The notes beneath the pieces are model-generated. The model searched no databases and was not told the origin of the DNA. It was given only the letters and a program-made list of their open reading frames with translations. From SbD1 sp039679945 (GTDB lineage Bacteria > Desulfobacterota > Syntrophobacteria > Syntrophobacterales > Syntrophobacteraceae), in the NCBI GenBank assembly GCA_039679945.1, contig JBDKTY010000241.1:1-64000 (forward strand): a stretch of DNA of 64,000 nucleotides, read 5' to 3'. Position numbers and translations under genes: made by a program. Positions 16,555 to 26,504 of this stretch are shown here, piece after piece. Each line of letters opens with the position of its first letter. Positions within the stretch are counted from its first letter, which is position 1.

Positions 16555-18378
16555 ATGTCAATCAGGAAAGTTGTTTTTCTATTTCCACTGTATTTGTTTC
16601 TTCTATCATTTATCATTCCAATTTCATCCGTGGGCGCACAAACCGAGGCGCCCGTCAAGGTAGCCATTCTGCCTTTTACAATGCACACACCGGCCGAACT
16701 CCATTATCTGCAAAGTGGAGTTCGTGACATGTTGACCTCTCGTCTCGCCTGGCAGGGAAAAGTTCAGGTAATGGACAGGTCCTCGGTCGAACAGGCCGCC
16801 AAAGGCGCGAAAGACATCACCATCAACGATGCTCTTCGGATCGGCAACAGTCTCAGGGCTGATTACGTTCTTTTCGGCAGCATAACCGGCATGGGCCAGT
16901 CCGTCAGTATTGACGCCAAAATGGCCGCGGTTTCCGGCAAGGGTGAACCGGTTTCCTTCTTTGCGCAAACGAAGAACCTGGATGACGTGGTACCGCAGAT
17001 CAACCAGTTTGCTCAGCAAATAAACCAGAAGGTATTCAGCAAGCCCGGCGAACAGACCCAGGCTTCGGCCGCCGATGCCGAAATGCTCGCCACCAGGAAT
17101 CCTGAACTGCTCCTTCCCGGAGCCCTTGTCTCCGGTGACAAGATCTCCTACATCAATCCCAATTTTATAGAGGTTACTCCCGATGGCGCGATGAGGCAGC
17201 CGGGCCTGTGGAGAAGCCAGACCTTCCCGGGCGCGATAATCGGCATGGATGTCGGCGATCTGGATGGCGATGGCCGTTCGGAAATAGTCGCGATCACCCG
17301 CGGCAAGCTGACCGTCTATCGCAAGGAATCTCAGGGGCTCAGGATTCTCGGAACTTTCGAGGCCGGGGCGGTAAACCGTTTTGTGTGGGTCTGCGTGGCC
17401 GATATATACAAGGATGGCAAGGCCTATATATACCTCACGAGCCTCAAGCGCAAAAACGTCGCGACCGGCTCTGTGGACCGAGCCAAAGTTGATGTGAATT
17501 CGGGAGAAGATGTCTCCTCGTACGTCCTTTCCCTCTCCGGGGGCAAATTACAGGTTGTCGCCGACAAAATCCCCTATTTTCTGAATACTGCATATATGGG
17601 CAAGAGGGGCAAGGTGCTGGTGGGACAGCAGAAGGGGGCGATCGACGACGTGGGTTTCAAGGGCGCCATCATGGAGATGCAGCTCCGCGGCAACTCGCTC
17701 AGCCCGCTCACTCCCGTGCAGGTACCGGACAGGTGCACCGTCTTCAATTTTGCAAAGGCGGATATCAATGGCGACAAGATGGATGAGACTATCGCCGTTG
17801 ATGATTCCCACCGCCTCCTGGTGCTCAATGCGGCGGGCGAGCAGATATGGAGAGCGGTCGGCCTGTTCTGCGCCACGACCAACACTTTCGAGGCCAAGGT
17901 TGAGGACCGCCGGTACAACCTTGTAGAACTTTACGCAATTCCATCTCCCATCATCGTTACTGATCTGAATAAGGATGGAATACCCGAGATCGTGCTCAAT
18001 CGTACCACGACCCCCCTGGATAAGTTCCTGCCGGATTCGATGAAATCCTGGGATAAGGGCGAGATCGTCTCGCTGTCATGGGACCAGATGGGGATGATCG
18101 AGAACTGGAAGACCCGGGATCTCAGCGGCATGGTCACCTCGATCCGGGTTGGCGACCTGAATGGCGACGGGAGAAACCAACTCGTCATCAGCATGGTGCT
18201 CGCCAAGGATCTTCTTAAGGTTGGAGACCTCAAGAGCACCATCTTCAGCTACGATCTCAACGTAAATCCGAATGCCGTGAAAAAGGATGCGGCAACCGCC
18301 CCGGCGGCCGCCTCGCAATTAGATAACGAGACCCAGCCAAAACCGCGTGTTCCGGGCAGGTCAAGCACGAAAAAATAG
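16555..18378 (+). CDS. Secreted FlgO/TolB-like domain fused to FG-GAP (VCBS) repeats
   Basis: A 607-residue exported protein. The hydrophobic signal peptide spans ~5-28 (FLFPLYLFLLSFIIPISSV). Residues ~33-165 resemble the FlgO/CsgG-type periplasmic fold (KVAILPF, then LRADYVLFGSITGMG). The remainder contains Ca-binding FG-GAP/VCBS blades with loops DLDGDGRSE, DINGDKMDE, DLNKDGIPE and DLNGDGRNQ, suggesting a beta-propeller. The C-terminus is a charged, Ala/Pro-rich tail. The start at 16555 has AAGGAGA upstream; the earlier in-frame ATG is weaker. It is divergent from the porin and likely works at the outer membrane or in the periplasm. The precise function is unknown. Confidence 0.7.
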   Translation: MSIRKVVFLFPLYLFLLSFIIPISSVGAQTEAPVKVAILPFTMHTPAELHYLQSGVRDMLTSRLAWQGKVQVMDRSSVEQAAKGAKDITINDALRIGNSLRADYVLFGSITGMGQSVSIDAKMAAVSGKGEPVSFFAQTKNLDDVVPQINQFAQQINQKVFSKPGEQTQASAADAEMLATRNPELLLPGALVSGDKISYINPNFIEVTPDGAMRQPGLWRSQTFPGAIIGMDVGDLDGDGRSEIVAITRGKLTVYRKESQGLRILGTFEAGAVNRFVWVCVADIYKDGKAYIYLTSLKRKNVATGSVDRAKVDVNSGEDVSSYVLSLSGGKLQVVADKIPYFLNTAYMGKRGKVLVGQQKGAIDDVGFKGAIMEMQLRGNSLSPLTPVQVPDRCTVFNFAKADINGDKMDETIAVDDSHRLLVLNAAGEQIWRAVGLFCATTNTFEAKVEDRRYNLVELYAIPSPIIVTDLNKDGIPEIVLNRTTTPLDKFLPDSMKSWDKGEIVSLSWDQMGMIENWKTRDLSGMVTSIRVGDLNGDGRNQLVISMVLAKDLLKVGDLKSTIFSYDLNVNPNAVKKDAATAPAAASQLDNETQPKPRVPGRSSTKK

Positions 18379-18412
18379 CACGGCCGCGCATAGTTATTAA
18401 CTCTCTTACCGC

Positions 18413-18456
18413 TAAAGACAAAATCCTCCGCCCGTGGAGGGTTTTGTCTTTAAGAT
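18413..18456 (+). terminator. Hairpin terminator after the FG-GAP gene
   Basis: A long stem pairs AAAGACAAAA-CCTCC (18414-18429) with GGAGG-TTTTGTCTTT (18436-18451) around a short GC loop. AT-rich sequence follows. It lies 35 bp past the stop codon. A weaker T-run makes it less canonical than others here. Confidence 0.75.
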
Positions 18457-18671
18457 TTTATAATCGTCAGCAATCTCTGTCCGGCTGCATGATTACGGAA
18501 GTAAGCTGTCCAACCGGGTACTTGGAGGTAGCTTCTTCCATTGGCTTGCGCCGAAGCTTCCGTAGCGGTATTGGTTGCATGATAACTGCCCGCGAGTACT
18601 GCCCGGCGAAAATCAAATTCATAAACTCCAGGCTTGCTCGATATAATTAAAGGAACTCCAGAAATCAGGTA

Positions 18672-20696
18672 ATGCCCTGTATGCTTGAGAAGAAGCAGCT
18701 TGCCCTGATTTGCCTTTTCCTGACCGCCATCACCCTGGCTGTGTTCTGGCAGCTTCACTCCTGCGACTTCATCCATTTTGACGACTCCGCTTACGTTACC
18801 ACAAACCAGAAAGTTCAAACAGGTGTTACCCTGGAGGGAATTCGCTGGGCATTCACGAGCGGCCATGCCGCCAACTGGCATCCGGTTACATGGATATCGC
18901 ACATGCTGGATGTTCAGTTCTTCGGTTTGGACCCCCGGTTCCACCACTTCACCAACCTGTTTTTACACCTTATAAATACACTGCTGCTCTTTCTGGTCCT
19001 GCATCGAATGACAAAGACCATCTGGCGGAGTGCATTCGTGGCGGCCATATTTGCCCTTCACCCTCTCCACGTGGAATCGGTGGCGTGGGTGGCCGAACGC
19101 AAGGACGTCCTTTCCGCATTCTTCTGGATGCTCACTTTGTATGCGTACGCTCTATACGTTGAAAACCGGGGGCTGAAACGCTACCTGGCCGTCATTGGAT
19201 CCTTCGCCCTGGGTCTTATGGCGAAGCCGATGCTGGTGACGCTTCCCTTTGTCCTGCTGCTTCTGGACTTCTGGCCTCTCCGGCGATTCACCCCTGCCGA
19301 TACGGTTCGGGAGATCCCGACCGCGGCAACCGGTAATGAGACCGCGAACGATGCGAGCAGAAAGAAGTCAAAGCGAAAACATCTGGCAAAGGAGGTGAAA
19401 AGCGAGGAAGAGGCAGCACGGGCCAAAGTTTTCCGCCCGACCATCCTCCCCCTGGTCCGGGAGAAGATGCCCTTGTTTGCCTTGAGCGCGCTCTCGTGTG
19501 CCGTGACATTCCTCGTTCAGCAAAAAGGCGGGGCGGTCGTTGCAACGCAAAGTCTGCCTCTGCTCCTTCGAATCGAGAACGCCCTTGTTTCCTATGTCGG
19601 CTACCTTGCGAAGTTTATCTGGCCGAATGATCTTGCCATTTTGTACCCGCATCCCAGTTTTTTGCCGCTTTGGGAGGTTCTGGGAGCCGCCCTGATCCTT
19701 GCCGGCATCACCCTGACGGTGATCTGGAAGGCCAGGTCCTGCCCGTTCCTGCTGTCGGGATGGTTTTGGTACACCGGTGCACTGGTGCCCGTCATAGGAA
19801 TCGTCCAGGTCGGCCACCAGGCAATGGCGGACCGCTATACCTATATTCCGATGATCGGCTTGCTGATAATGGCGGGGTGGGGTATCCCGGAAACGGTCAA
19901 GAGATGGAGCCGCGGAAGATATGTGCTGATCGCGTCCTTCGCGCTCTACCTCTCTTGGATTATCCCGCTCACATGGACACAAGTCGGATACTGGCGGAGT
20001 AGTTTCTCCCTTTTCGATCACACCCTGGAGGTTACCGACAACAACTGGCTGATCTATAATAACAGGGGTGTTGCCTATAAGGAAATCGGCAACCTGCCGC
20101 GTGCATTCGCCGATTTCGAAAGGGCCATCGCGATCAATCCCGTGTCCGCGGTCGCTTTCTATAATCGCGGTGTCGCATTCAGTTCTCTTGGCAACCATGC
20201 CCGGGCTGTGGAGGATTTCGACAGGGCGCTCGAGATTGACCCGCGGTACTCACTCGCATACAACTACCGGGGTATTGCCCGCCAGGCCATTGGTGATCCA
20301 GTTGGTGCGATCGAGGATTTTGGCACGGCCGTCAGGCTCGACCCCACGAATGCCGAGGCATATGCCAATCGCGGCGCCGCCCGTGATACTCTGGGGGATC
20401 ATGAAATGGCGATCAGGGATTTGAACAGGGCCATAGAACTCAACCCCGGATTCGCCCTGGCCTACAATAACCGCGGGATCGCATACAACGGCATGGGCGA
20501 TTATGCGCGCGCGATCGAAGATTACAGCAAAGCGATCGCGATCAGCCCCGAATACGCCGGGGCATTTTATAATCGGGGTCTGGCGCATGGCTTGCTCGGC
20601 AATAGCCAACAGGCTGTTGAAGACTTCAGGAAAGCGGCTGGGCTGGGACTCGAAAGCGCAAGGAAATTCCTGCGAGGCAAGGGTCTCGACTGGTAA
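18672..20696 (+). CDS. Polytopic GT-C-like membrane protein with TPR repeats
   Basis: A 674-residue protein. The N-terminal ~440 residues hold about nine or ten transmembrane helices. They carry FIHFDDSAYV in the first periplasmic loop, and WHPVTWISHMLD and HPLHVESVAW further on. This resembles the acidic-pair layout of GT-C glycosyltransferases and the TMTC/PMT-related TPR proteins. The C-terminus has six TPR repeats (about 448-650), each beginning A-Y/F-N-R-G. A charged Lys-rich insert sits near 225-250. The start may be ATG 18672 or 18681. Likely role: a protein or lipid glycosyltransferase of the envelope, by similarity only. It stands alone between terminators and the convergent radA gene. 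Confidence 0.7.
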   Translation: MPCMLEKKQLALICLFLTAITLAVFWQLHSCDFIHFDDSAYVTTNQKVQTGVTLEGIRWAFTSGHAANWHPVTWISHMLDVQFFGLDPRFHHFTNLFLHLINTLLLFLVLHRMTKTIWRSAFVAAIFALHPLHVESVAWVAERKDVLSAFFWMLTLYAYALYVENRGLKRYLAVIGSFALGLMAKPMLVTLPFVLLLLDFWPLRRFTPADTVREIPTAATGNETANDASRKKSKRKHLAKEVKSEEEAARAKVFRPTILPLVREKMPLFALSALSCAVTFLVQQKGGAVVATQSLPLLLRIENALVSYVGYLAKFIWPNDLAILYPHPSFLPLWEVLGAALILAGITLTVIWKARSCPFLLSGWFWYTGALVPVIGIVQVGHQAMADRYTYIPMIGLLIMAGWGIPETVKRWSRGRYVLIASFALYLSWIIPLTWTQVGYWRSSFSLFDHTLEVTDNNWLIYNNRGVAYKEIGNLPRAFADFERAIAINPVSAVAFYNRGVAFSSLGNHARAVEDFDRALEIDPRYSLAYNYRGIARQAIGDPVGAIEDFGTAVRLDPTNAEAYANRGAARDTLGDHEMAIRDLNRAIELNPGFALAYNNRGIAYNGMGDYARAIEDYSKAIAISPEYAGAFYNRGLAHGLLGNSQQAVEDFRKAAGLGLESARKFLRGKGLDW

Positions 20697-20856
20697 TTCG
20701 AATCGCCCGCCGGCTCCCAACTGTAAATACCGAGGCCTGCCGCCGGGGATACCCGCCGAGGCTGTTAAGGGCCGTCCCCCGCCTCATGCGAACAACTCTT
20801 TTCATGGCAGGGTGTCAGCCAACTGGCCGAACCGATAAGCTTGCCCGGACTCCAAA

Positions 20857-22251
20857 TCACGACCCGCGTCTTTCCCGAGCCACGGCCGACTGTTCGAAGA
20901 CGGCCTCGAGCACGTCCTGCAGGGAGCGAACACCGATGCAACGGGTGTCGGTCTCCAGGGATAACCGCTCGGCATTACTTCGCGGCATGAGGCAGGTGGC
21001 AAATCCAAGCTTGGACGCCTCGGCGGCCCGAAGCACGCTATGACCCACGCCCCTTACTTCCCCGGCCAGCCCGACCTCTCCCCAGACCACGAGGTCGGCG
21101 GGAAGCGGCTTGTCGAGGTAAGTGCTCATGAGCGCGGTAGTCATGGCCAGGTCCGAGGCCGGTTCGACAAGCCGCACGCCCCCCGCAACATTTACGAAGA
21201 CATCCTGCTGGGCGAAATTGAAACCGAGTTTCTTTTCAAGCACCGCAAGCAGGAGTGAGAGCCGATTGGTATCCACCCCCATGCTGGTGCGGCGCGGCTG
21301 CATCCACCCGGTGGCGCTTACCAGGGCCTGGAGTTCGACAAGAATCGGCCGGGTCCCCTCGACCGAACAGGCAACGACAGACCCGGAAACGCCTTTCGGG
21401 CGTTCGGCCAGAAGGAGTTGGGATGGATTGGGGACCTCCTCGAGACCGGTTTCCTTCATTTCGAAGACGCCCACCTCGTTTGTCGATCCGAAGCGGTTCT
21501 TGACGGCCCGGAGCATTCGGAAAGTATGGGTACGGTCACCCTCCAGGTAGAGGACCGTATCGACAAGGTGCTCAAGGGCGCGCGGGCCGGCAATGGCGCC
21601 CTCCTTGGTAACGTGGCCCACCAGGAAGATGCTGATGCCGGCCTCCTTCCCCACCCTCATGAGCCGTGACGCGCACTCCCGCACCTGGCTGATCGAACCG
21701 GGGGCGACGTCCAGCGCCCTGGTGTACATCGTCTGGATCGAATCCACCGCCACCACGAGGGGGGGAGTCCGCTCCATTTCGTCGAGCACCGCCTCAAGAG
21801 AAGTCTCGGAAAAGATCAGGAGTTCACGCGAGGCGAGACCCAGCCGGCGCGCCCGCGATTTCAACTGCCGAGGGCTCTCCTCTCCCGAAACATAGAGCAC
21901 ACGGCCCTCACCGGTCATTCTGGACAAAGCCTGCAAGAGCAGGGTGGATTTGCCGATACCGGGATCGCCCGCCAGCAGCACCAGGGACCCCCTGGTCAGA
22001 CCGCCCCCGAGCACGCGGTCCCACTCGCCTATTCCACTAAAATAGCGCGTTTCCCCATCGGTCTCGATATCTTCGAGACTGACGGGGTGCGTGGAGAGCT
22101 GTCTTGCGATTCTGGCGATCTTCTCATGCCGTTTTTGCGCTATTTCCTCGACGAAGCTGTCCCAGCTCTGGCAATCCGGGCATTTTCCCATCCATTTGGG
22201 ACTCACATGCCCACACTGCTGGCACTTGAAAATCAGCTTGTGTTCCGTCAT
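20857..22251 (-). CDS. radA: DNA repair protein RadA (Sms)
   Basis: A 464-residue recombination helicase that promotes branch migration. In order: a C4 zinc finger (CQQCGHVSPKWMGKCPDC), a RecA-like ATPase with Walker A GDPGIGKST, the RadA signature KNRFGSTNEVG, and a C-terminal Lon-protease-like domain (VNVAGGVRLVEPASDLA). Length and order are canonical. It is monocistronic here. Confidence 0.96.
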   Translation of the reverse strand: MTEHKLIFKCQQCGHVSPKWMGKCPDCQSWDSFVEEIAQKRHEKIARIARQLSTHPVSLEDIETDGETRYFSGIGEWDRVLGGGLTRGSLVLLAGDPGIGKSTLLLQALSRMTGEGRVLYVSGEESPRQLKSRARRLGLASRELLIFSETSLEAVLDEMERTPPLVVAVDSIQTMYTRALDVAPGSISQVRECASRLMRVGKEAGISIFLVGHVTKEGAIAGPRALEHLVDTVLYLEGDRTHTFRMLRAVKNRFGSTNEVGVFEMKETGLEEVPNPSQLLLAERPKGVSGSVVACSVEGTRPILVELQALVSATGWMQPRRTSMGVDTNRLSLLLAVLEKKLGFNFAQQDVFVNVAGGVRLVEPASDLAMTTALMSTYLDKPLPADLVVWGEVGLAGEVRGVGHSVLRAAEASKLGFATCLMPRSNAERLSLETDTRCIGVRSLQDVLEAVFEQSAVARERRGS

Positions 22252-22714
22252 CCCGGCTTGCCTTTCCTCATCCGCGCCAGCGGGGGATTCCCCCCATCAT
22301 GGCCCGATCATCGGTGGACCTTCTCAACTAAAATGCCACTCACGGGCAACCTTCCAGGCGTCCCGGGCCTTGAAAAAGGAGCCCGCGTTGAACGGCCCCC
22401 GACCACGGTCAGTCAAAAGAAATTCCCGGATGAACATAAGCTTCGTTTACCATTATTGCGGTCTAAAGTCTCCGATATTGTTCGAGGATGTTTACAACAC
22501 GTCAACGACACTTTAACCTTGCCTAATGTAAACTATTGTGAGCGGACTCCAGTATGAAAGATGTCGAAAAACCGCATCCAGTGCGCTGTTTTGGATTGCA
22601 AATTGACTTTCCCGGAGGAAGTGTTTTATAAAAGTAACTTCTTACTTGAAATCGGAATCCGGTCCCGGACAAGGACCTGGCAAAAAGCCTCACCAGATGA
22701 GAGGAGCTAACCTG
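22252..22714. other. Intergenic region upstream of trxA
   Basis: 463 bp between divergent radA and trxA. It holds the trxA promoter at 22603-22631 and a Shine-Dalgarno GAGAGGAG. No additional gene is recognised. Two overlapping short plus-strand reading frames at 22087-22557 have no good initiation signal. Confidence 0.5.
22603..22631 (+). promoter_or_regulatory. Sigma-70-like promoter of trxA
   Basis: TTGACT (22603-22608), a 17-bp spacer and TTATAA (22626-22631). It lies about 84 bp before the trxA start codon. It probably drives trxA-trxB-bamD. Confidence 0.65.
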
Positions 22715-23044
22715 ATGGCCGGCAACATTATTGAAGTGACAGACAGCAGTTTCGAGCAGGAAGTACTCCAGTCGGAAGTACCCGTTCTGGTTGATTTCTG
22801 GGCGCCGTGGTGCGGGCCCTGCCGCGCAATCGCCCCGGTTGTGGAGGAGCTTTCGGCCGATTATGGAAGCAAGCTCAAAGTTGCCAAATGTAATGTTGAT
22901 GATAATCCTAAAACGCCCGGAAAATTCGGAATTCGCGCGATACCGACCCTTATCATCTTCAAAGGCGGCACGGTAAGCGAGCAGATTACCGGAGCTGTTG
23001 CCAAGTCTCAGATTTCCGCGGCAGTTGATAAGGTTGTGGGTTAA
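22715..23044 (+). CDS. trxA: Thioredoxin
   Basis: A 109-residue cytoplasmic thiol-disulfide reductant. The active site is WCGPC (C33, C36) within FWAPWCGPCRAIAP, and the cis-Pro is in IPTLIIFKGG. The start at 22715 is fixed by GAGAGGAG upstream; an in-frame ATG 23 codons earlier would add a non-thioredoxin leader. It is followed by trxB after 76 bp. Confidence 0.96.
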   Translation: MAGNIIEVTDSSFEQEVLQSEVPVLVDFWAPWCGPCRAIAPVVEELSADYGSKLKVAKCNVDDNPKTPGKFGIRAIPTLIIFKGGTVSEQITGAVAKSQISAAVDKVVG

Positions 23045-23120
23045 GACCCCCGGATTTCGCCCGATTGAGAGCAAGAATTGATCGGTTCTTTTCGGTCCTC
23101 TTCAAGAAATCTCCTCATCT

Positions 23121-24053
23121 ATGACTGAAAAAAATATCCGTGACATGGTCATAATTGGCGGCGGGCCGGCTGGACTTTCAGCCGGCCTCTATGCGGCGCG
23201 CGCGAGGCTGGATGCTGTTCTGCTGGAGCAGATGGGCTTCGGTGGCCAGTTGCTCACGTATGAGAAGGTGGACAACTATCCGGGTTTCCCCGAAGGAATA
23301 GGAGCATTCGGCCTCGCCGAACTTATAAGCGCGCAGGCCCTCAGATTCGGGTTGCAGACAAGCAATGCCGAGGTTCGGGGACTTGACCTCGGCGGCGGGA
23401 TAAAAAGGGTAATCCTGTCGGATGGGGAAATAGCGGCGAAAACGGTTGTCATTGCCTCCGGTGCATCCCCCAATAAGCTCAAGGTGAAGGGAGAGACTGA
23501 ATTCACCGGCCGGGGGGTTTCATATTGCGCTGTCTGCGATGCTCCATTTTTCCGCGACCAGGAGGTTGCGGTTGTCGGAGGAGGCGATACGGCCATTGAA
23601 GAAGCCCTCTACCTCACGAAATTCGCCAGCAGGGTCCACATCGTTCACAGAAGGGAACGGTTGCGGGCCACTCCGGTCATACAGGAAAAAGCCTTTCAGA
23701 ATGAAAAGATTTCATTTATTCTATGCAAGGTCGTTTGCGAGATAACGGGCAGGCAGGAAGGGGTGGAAGCGCTTATGCTTCAAGACGTGAAGAGTTCGGA
23801 GAGTTCGACCCTCCCGGTCGCCGGAGTCTTCGTGTTCGTGGGCATAAGGCCCAATTCCAGTTTCATCCCGCCGGAAATCGCCCGGGACCCTTGTGGGTTC
23901 ATAGTTACCGATCAGGAAATGGCAGCCAGCATTCCCGGTGTATTCGCCGCGGGAGATATACGATCCAAGGCCCTGCGCCAGATCGTTACCGCGGTGGGTG
24001 ACGGAGCGACAGCCGCATTCAATGCCGGCCGGTATATCGAAGAAAATTTCTGA
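23121..24053 (+). CDS. trxB: Thioredoxin-disulfide reductase
   Basis: A 310-residue FAD/NADPH flavoprotein reducing TrxA. FAD-binding GGGPAG (13-18), redox-active CAVC (C136, C139), NADPH-binding VGGGDTA near 152-158 and GVFAAGDIR near the C-terminus are all present. Low-molecular-weight (bacterial) class. It lies directly after its substrate gene. Confidence 0.95.
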   Translation: MTEKNIRDMVIIGGGPAGLSAGLYAARARLDAVLLEQMGFGGQLLTYEKVDNYPGFPEGIGAFGLAELISAQALRFGLQTSNAEVRGLDLGGGIKRVILSDGEIAAKTVVIASGASPNKLKVKGETEFTGRGVSYCAVCDAPFFRDQEVAVVGGGDTAIEEALYLTKFASRVHIVHRRERLRATPVIQEKAFQNEKISFILCKVVCEITGRQEGVEALMLQDVKSSESSTLPVAGVFVFVGIRPNSSFIPPEIARDPCGFIVTDQEMAASIPGVFAAGDIRSKALRQIVTAVGDGATAAFNAGRYIEENF

Positions 24054-24079
24054 CCCCTGTTGTCTAATCGAGGTCTTAC

Positions 24080-24850
24080 ATGAGCTTTTCCAAAGACAAG
24101 CGAAACGGCTTCTCCCGGTTATCCCGTCTGGTACCTTTTTTCATTATCCTGTTCTTCCTGAGCGGGTGTGGGACCAATCTCGTGCAGTTCTACTTCGATG
24201 ATCTTTTCGGGAAAGGATCATCGACTATCGACAAGACGGCCGAACAACTCGCCATCGATGCGACGCAGAATATACAAAAAAAGGAATTCGAGGAGGCCGC
24301 CAAGGATTTCAAGAAATTAAAGGAACATTATCCCTACAGCAAATATGCGATCCTTGCCGAATTGAAGCTGGGGGACGCCTACTTTTATAATAAGCAGTAC
24401 AGTGAAGCCTCCATTGCCTACGAGGAATTCGTCCGCCTCCACCCCCGCAATGAGGTCGTTCCATACGTGCTCTATCAAATTGGAATGAGCCACTTCCTCA
24501 CTTTCAGCTCCGTTGACCGCGATCCCGAGGAAACCGAACTGTCGATACAGGCCTTTCAGAAAGTCATTCAGAATTTCCCGGACACGGAATACTCCAGGAA
24601 GTCCGAAAAACAGCTTTTTGAGTGCAAGAAACGCCTGGTTTCCCATGAGATCGATGTGGCCCGGTTCTATTATATGAACGGAGAATTCGCCGCGGCCAAG
24701 GGTCGTTTGGAGGCGGTGGTTCAAAAATATCCCCAGGCCATTGCAGACCTCGGATTTGGCAAGGAACTGCAGCGAATGATGACCAAATGTGAAGCTGAAT
24801 GCGCCAAGGGAGAAAAAAAGCCAGGGTTCTGGACGCGAGCGGGATTCTGA
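24080..24850 (+). CDS. bamD: Outer membrane assembly lipoprotein BamD
   Basis: A 256-residue lipoprotein. The lipobox LSGC places lipidation at C30. Five TPR-type helical pairs follow (for example KEFEEAAKDFKKLKEHYPYSKYA, of which only the core is quoted, and YSEASIAYEEFVRLHPRNE). BamD is an essential part of the BAM complex that inserts barrel proteins such as the porin at 14196-16106. It is 26 bp after trxB, probably in one transcript. Confidence 0.88.
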   Translation: MSFSKDKRNGFSRLSRLVPFFIILFFLSGCGTNLVQFYFDDLFGKGSSTIDKTAEQLAIDATQNIQKKEFEEAAKDFKKLKEHYPYSKYAILAELKLGDAYFYNKQYSEASIAYEEFVRLHPRNEVVPYVLYQIGMSHFLTFSSVDRDPEETELSIQAFQKVIQNFPDTEYSRKSEKQLFECKKRLVSHEIDVARFYYMNGEFAAAKGRLEAVVQKYPQAIADLGFGKELQRMMTKCEAECAKGEKKPGFWTRAGF

Positions 24851-25187
24851 TATTATATTGATTTTGTAGCAAATTTAAACAGTGTCCGGTTACTTCCCAA
24901 AGATCCTTGGCGAAATTGAGTATTGACAAAAGGGACCGCTTTCCTGCATGCTTAGTTGTGCCTGAAAAGGAGAGCGGACCTACCCTTTTGATATATCCCC
25001 AACCAAGCGGGCAAAGCATCGTTTGTCGATTCGTCCGCCGGACACCGCCTCCGGCTATTCCACTTTCCTGAAAAAACCTGAATGTAGATGCATGCCCATC
25101 CGGAAAATCCACAGAATCCTCTGCCTTAATAAGGAATACAATCGCTTTTGAGGAATGCAATAACTTTTGATACACGGAGAAGAAGTC
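24851..25187. other. Intergenic leader of rho
   Basis: 337 bp between bamD and rho. A TTGACA at about 24923 could be a -35 box, but no good -10 follows at 16-18 bp. Rho messages usually have long autoregulated leaders; I see no specific hairpin with a T-run. Confidence 0.4.
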
Positions 25188-26504
25188 ATGCCTGACGCAT
25201 CCCAACCAGCCTCGGAAACCTCTCACCGGGAGCACTCGCGCGACCAGCGGAATGAGATGAACTTGGTCGAGCTCAAAAACAAGAACATTCGGGAACTCCT
25301 TACCATCGCCAAAGCTTACAATATCGACGGCGCGAGTTCGATGCGAAAGCAGGAGCTGATTTTTGCCCTTCTTCAGGCCCAAGCCGAAATGAGCGGCCTG
25401 ATTTATGGCGAAGGAGTGCTGGAGATACTGCCCGATGGTTTTGGCTTTTTGAGAAGCCAGAACTACAACTACCTGCCGGGTCCCGACGACATCTATGTCT
25501 CGCCCTCGCAGATACGGCGATTCAACCTCCGCACCGGCGACAGCATCTCGGGGCAGATTCGCCCTCCCAAGGACAACGAACGCTATTTCGCCCTGCTGAA
25601 GGTCGAAGCCGTAAACTACGAAGATCCAGAGATCGCTCGCGACAAGATTCTTTTTGACAACCTGACGCCTCTGTATCCCGACAGGCGTGTCAAACTCGAA
25701 TCGGTCTCCGATAACCTGTCCACCCGTGTCATGGATCTTCTCACGCCGATCGGATTCGGCCAGCGCGGACTCATTGTCGCCCAACCCCGTACCGGCAAGA
25801 CCATGCTGCTCCAAAACATCGCGAACGCGATCGCAACCAACCACAAAGACTGCTATCTCATAGTGCTTCTGATCGACGAACGGCCAGAGGAAGTCACCGA
25901 TATGCAGCGTAACGTTCGCGCCGAGGTGGTCAGCTCCACTTTTGACGAACCTCCACAGCGTCACGTTCAAGTGGCCGAAATGGTAAGCGAGAAGGCAAAG
26001 CGCCTGGTCGAACACAAAAAAGACGTCGTCATTCTCCTGGACAGCATAACCAGGCTGGCGCGCGCCTATAACAGCGTCGTACCGCCCAGCGGCAAGATCC
26101 TCTCCGGCGGTCTCGATTCCAATGCCCTCCACCGCCCCAAGCGGTTTTTCGGAGCCGCGCGCAATGTCGAGCAGGGAGGAAGCCTCACCATTATAGCAAC
26201 CGCGCTCATCGATACCGGAAGCCGCATGGACGAAGTTATCTTCGAGGAGTTCAAGGGTACCGGCAACATGGAAATCGTGCTCGACCGCAAGCTTGCCGAC
26301 CGCAGGATCTTCCCCGCAATCGACATCAACAAATCCGGGACCAGAAAAGAAGAGCTTCTTATTATTCCCGAAGACCTCAATCGTATATGGATACTTCGGA
26401 AGCTGCTCTCTCCCCTGAACCCTATCGACGCGATGGAGTTTCTGCTCGACAAGATGCAAGGCACCAAGAACAACCCGGACTTTCTCGCTTCCATGAACAG
26501 GTAG
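25188..26504 (+). CDS. rho: Transcription termination factor Rho
   Basis: A 438-residue hexameric RNA-dependent ATPase. Domains: an N-terminal Rho_N helix bundle (MNLVELKNKNIRELLTIAK), a cold-shock-like RNA-binding domain (GEGVLEILPDGFGFLRS, then DIYVSPSQIRRF), and a RecA-like core with Walker A PRTGKT and Walker B VILLDSITRLARAYN. I take ATG 25188, with GGAG eight bases upstream, over the in-frame TTG at 25167. It is followed by rpmE and prfA, a widely conserved order. Confidence 0.96.
   Translation: MPDASQPASETSHREHSRDQRNEMNLVELKNKNIRELLTIAKAYNIDGASSMRKQELIFALLQAQAEMSGLIYGEGVLEILPDGFGFLRSQNYNYLPGPDDIYVSPSQIRRFNLRTGDSISGQIRPPKDNERYFALLKVEAVNYEDPEIARDKILFDNLTPLYPDRRVKLESVSDNLSTRVMDLLTPIGFGQRGLIVAQPRTGKTMLLQNIANAIATNHKDCYLIVLLIDERPEEVTDMQRNVRAEVVSSTFDEPPQRHVQVAEMVSEKAKRLVEHKKDVVILLDSITRLARAYNSVVPPSGKILSGGLDSNALHRPKRFFGAARNVEQGGSLTIIATALIDTGSRMDEVIFEEFKGTGNMEIVLDRKLADRRIFPAIDINKSGTRKEELLIIPEDLNRIWILRKLLSPLNPIDAMEFLLDKMQGTKNNPDFLASMNR

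Noticed and set aside
20690..20725. tRNA-like 3' end (TTCGAATC) after the TPR membrane protein
   Set aside because: The flanking bases do not pair as a T-stem and no anticodon arm or acceptor partner lies upstream.
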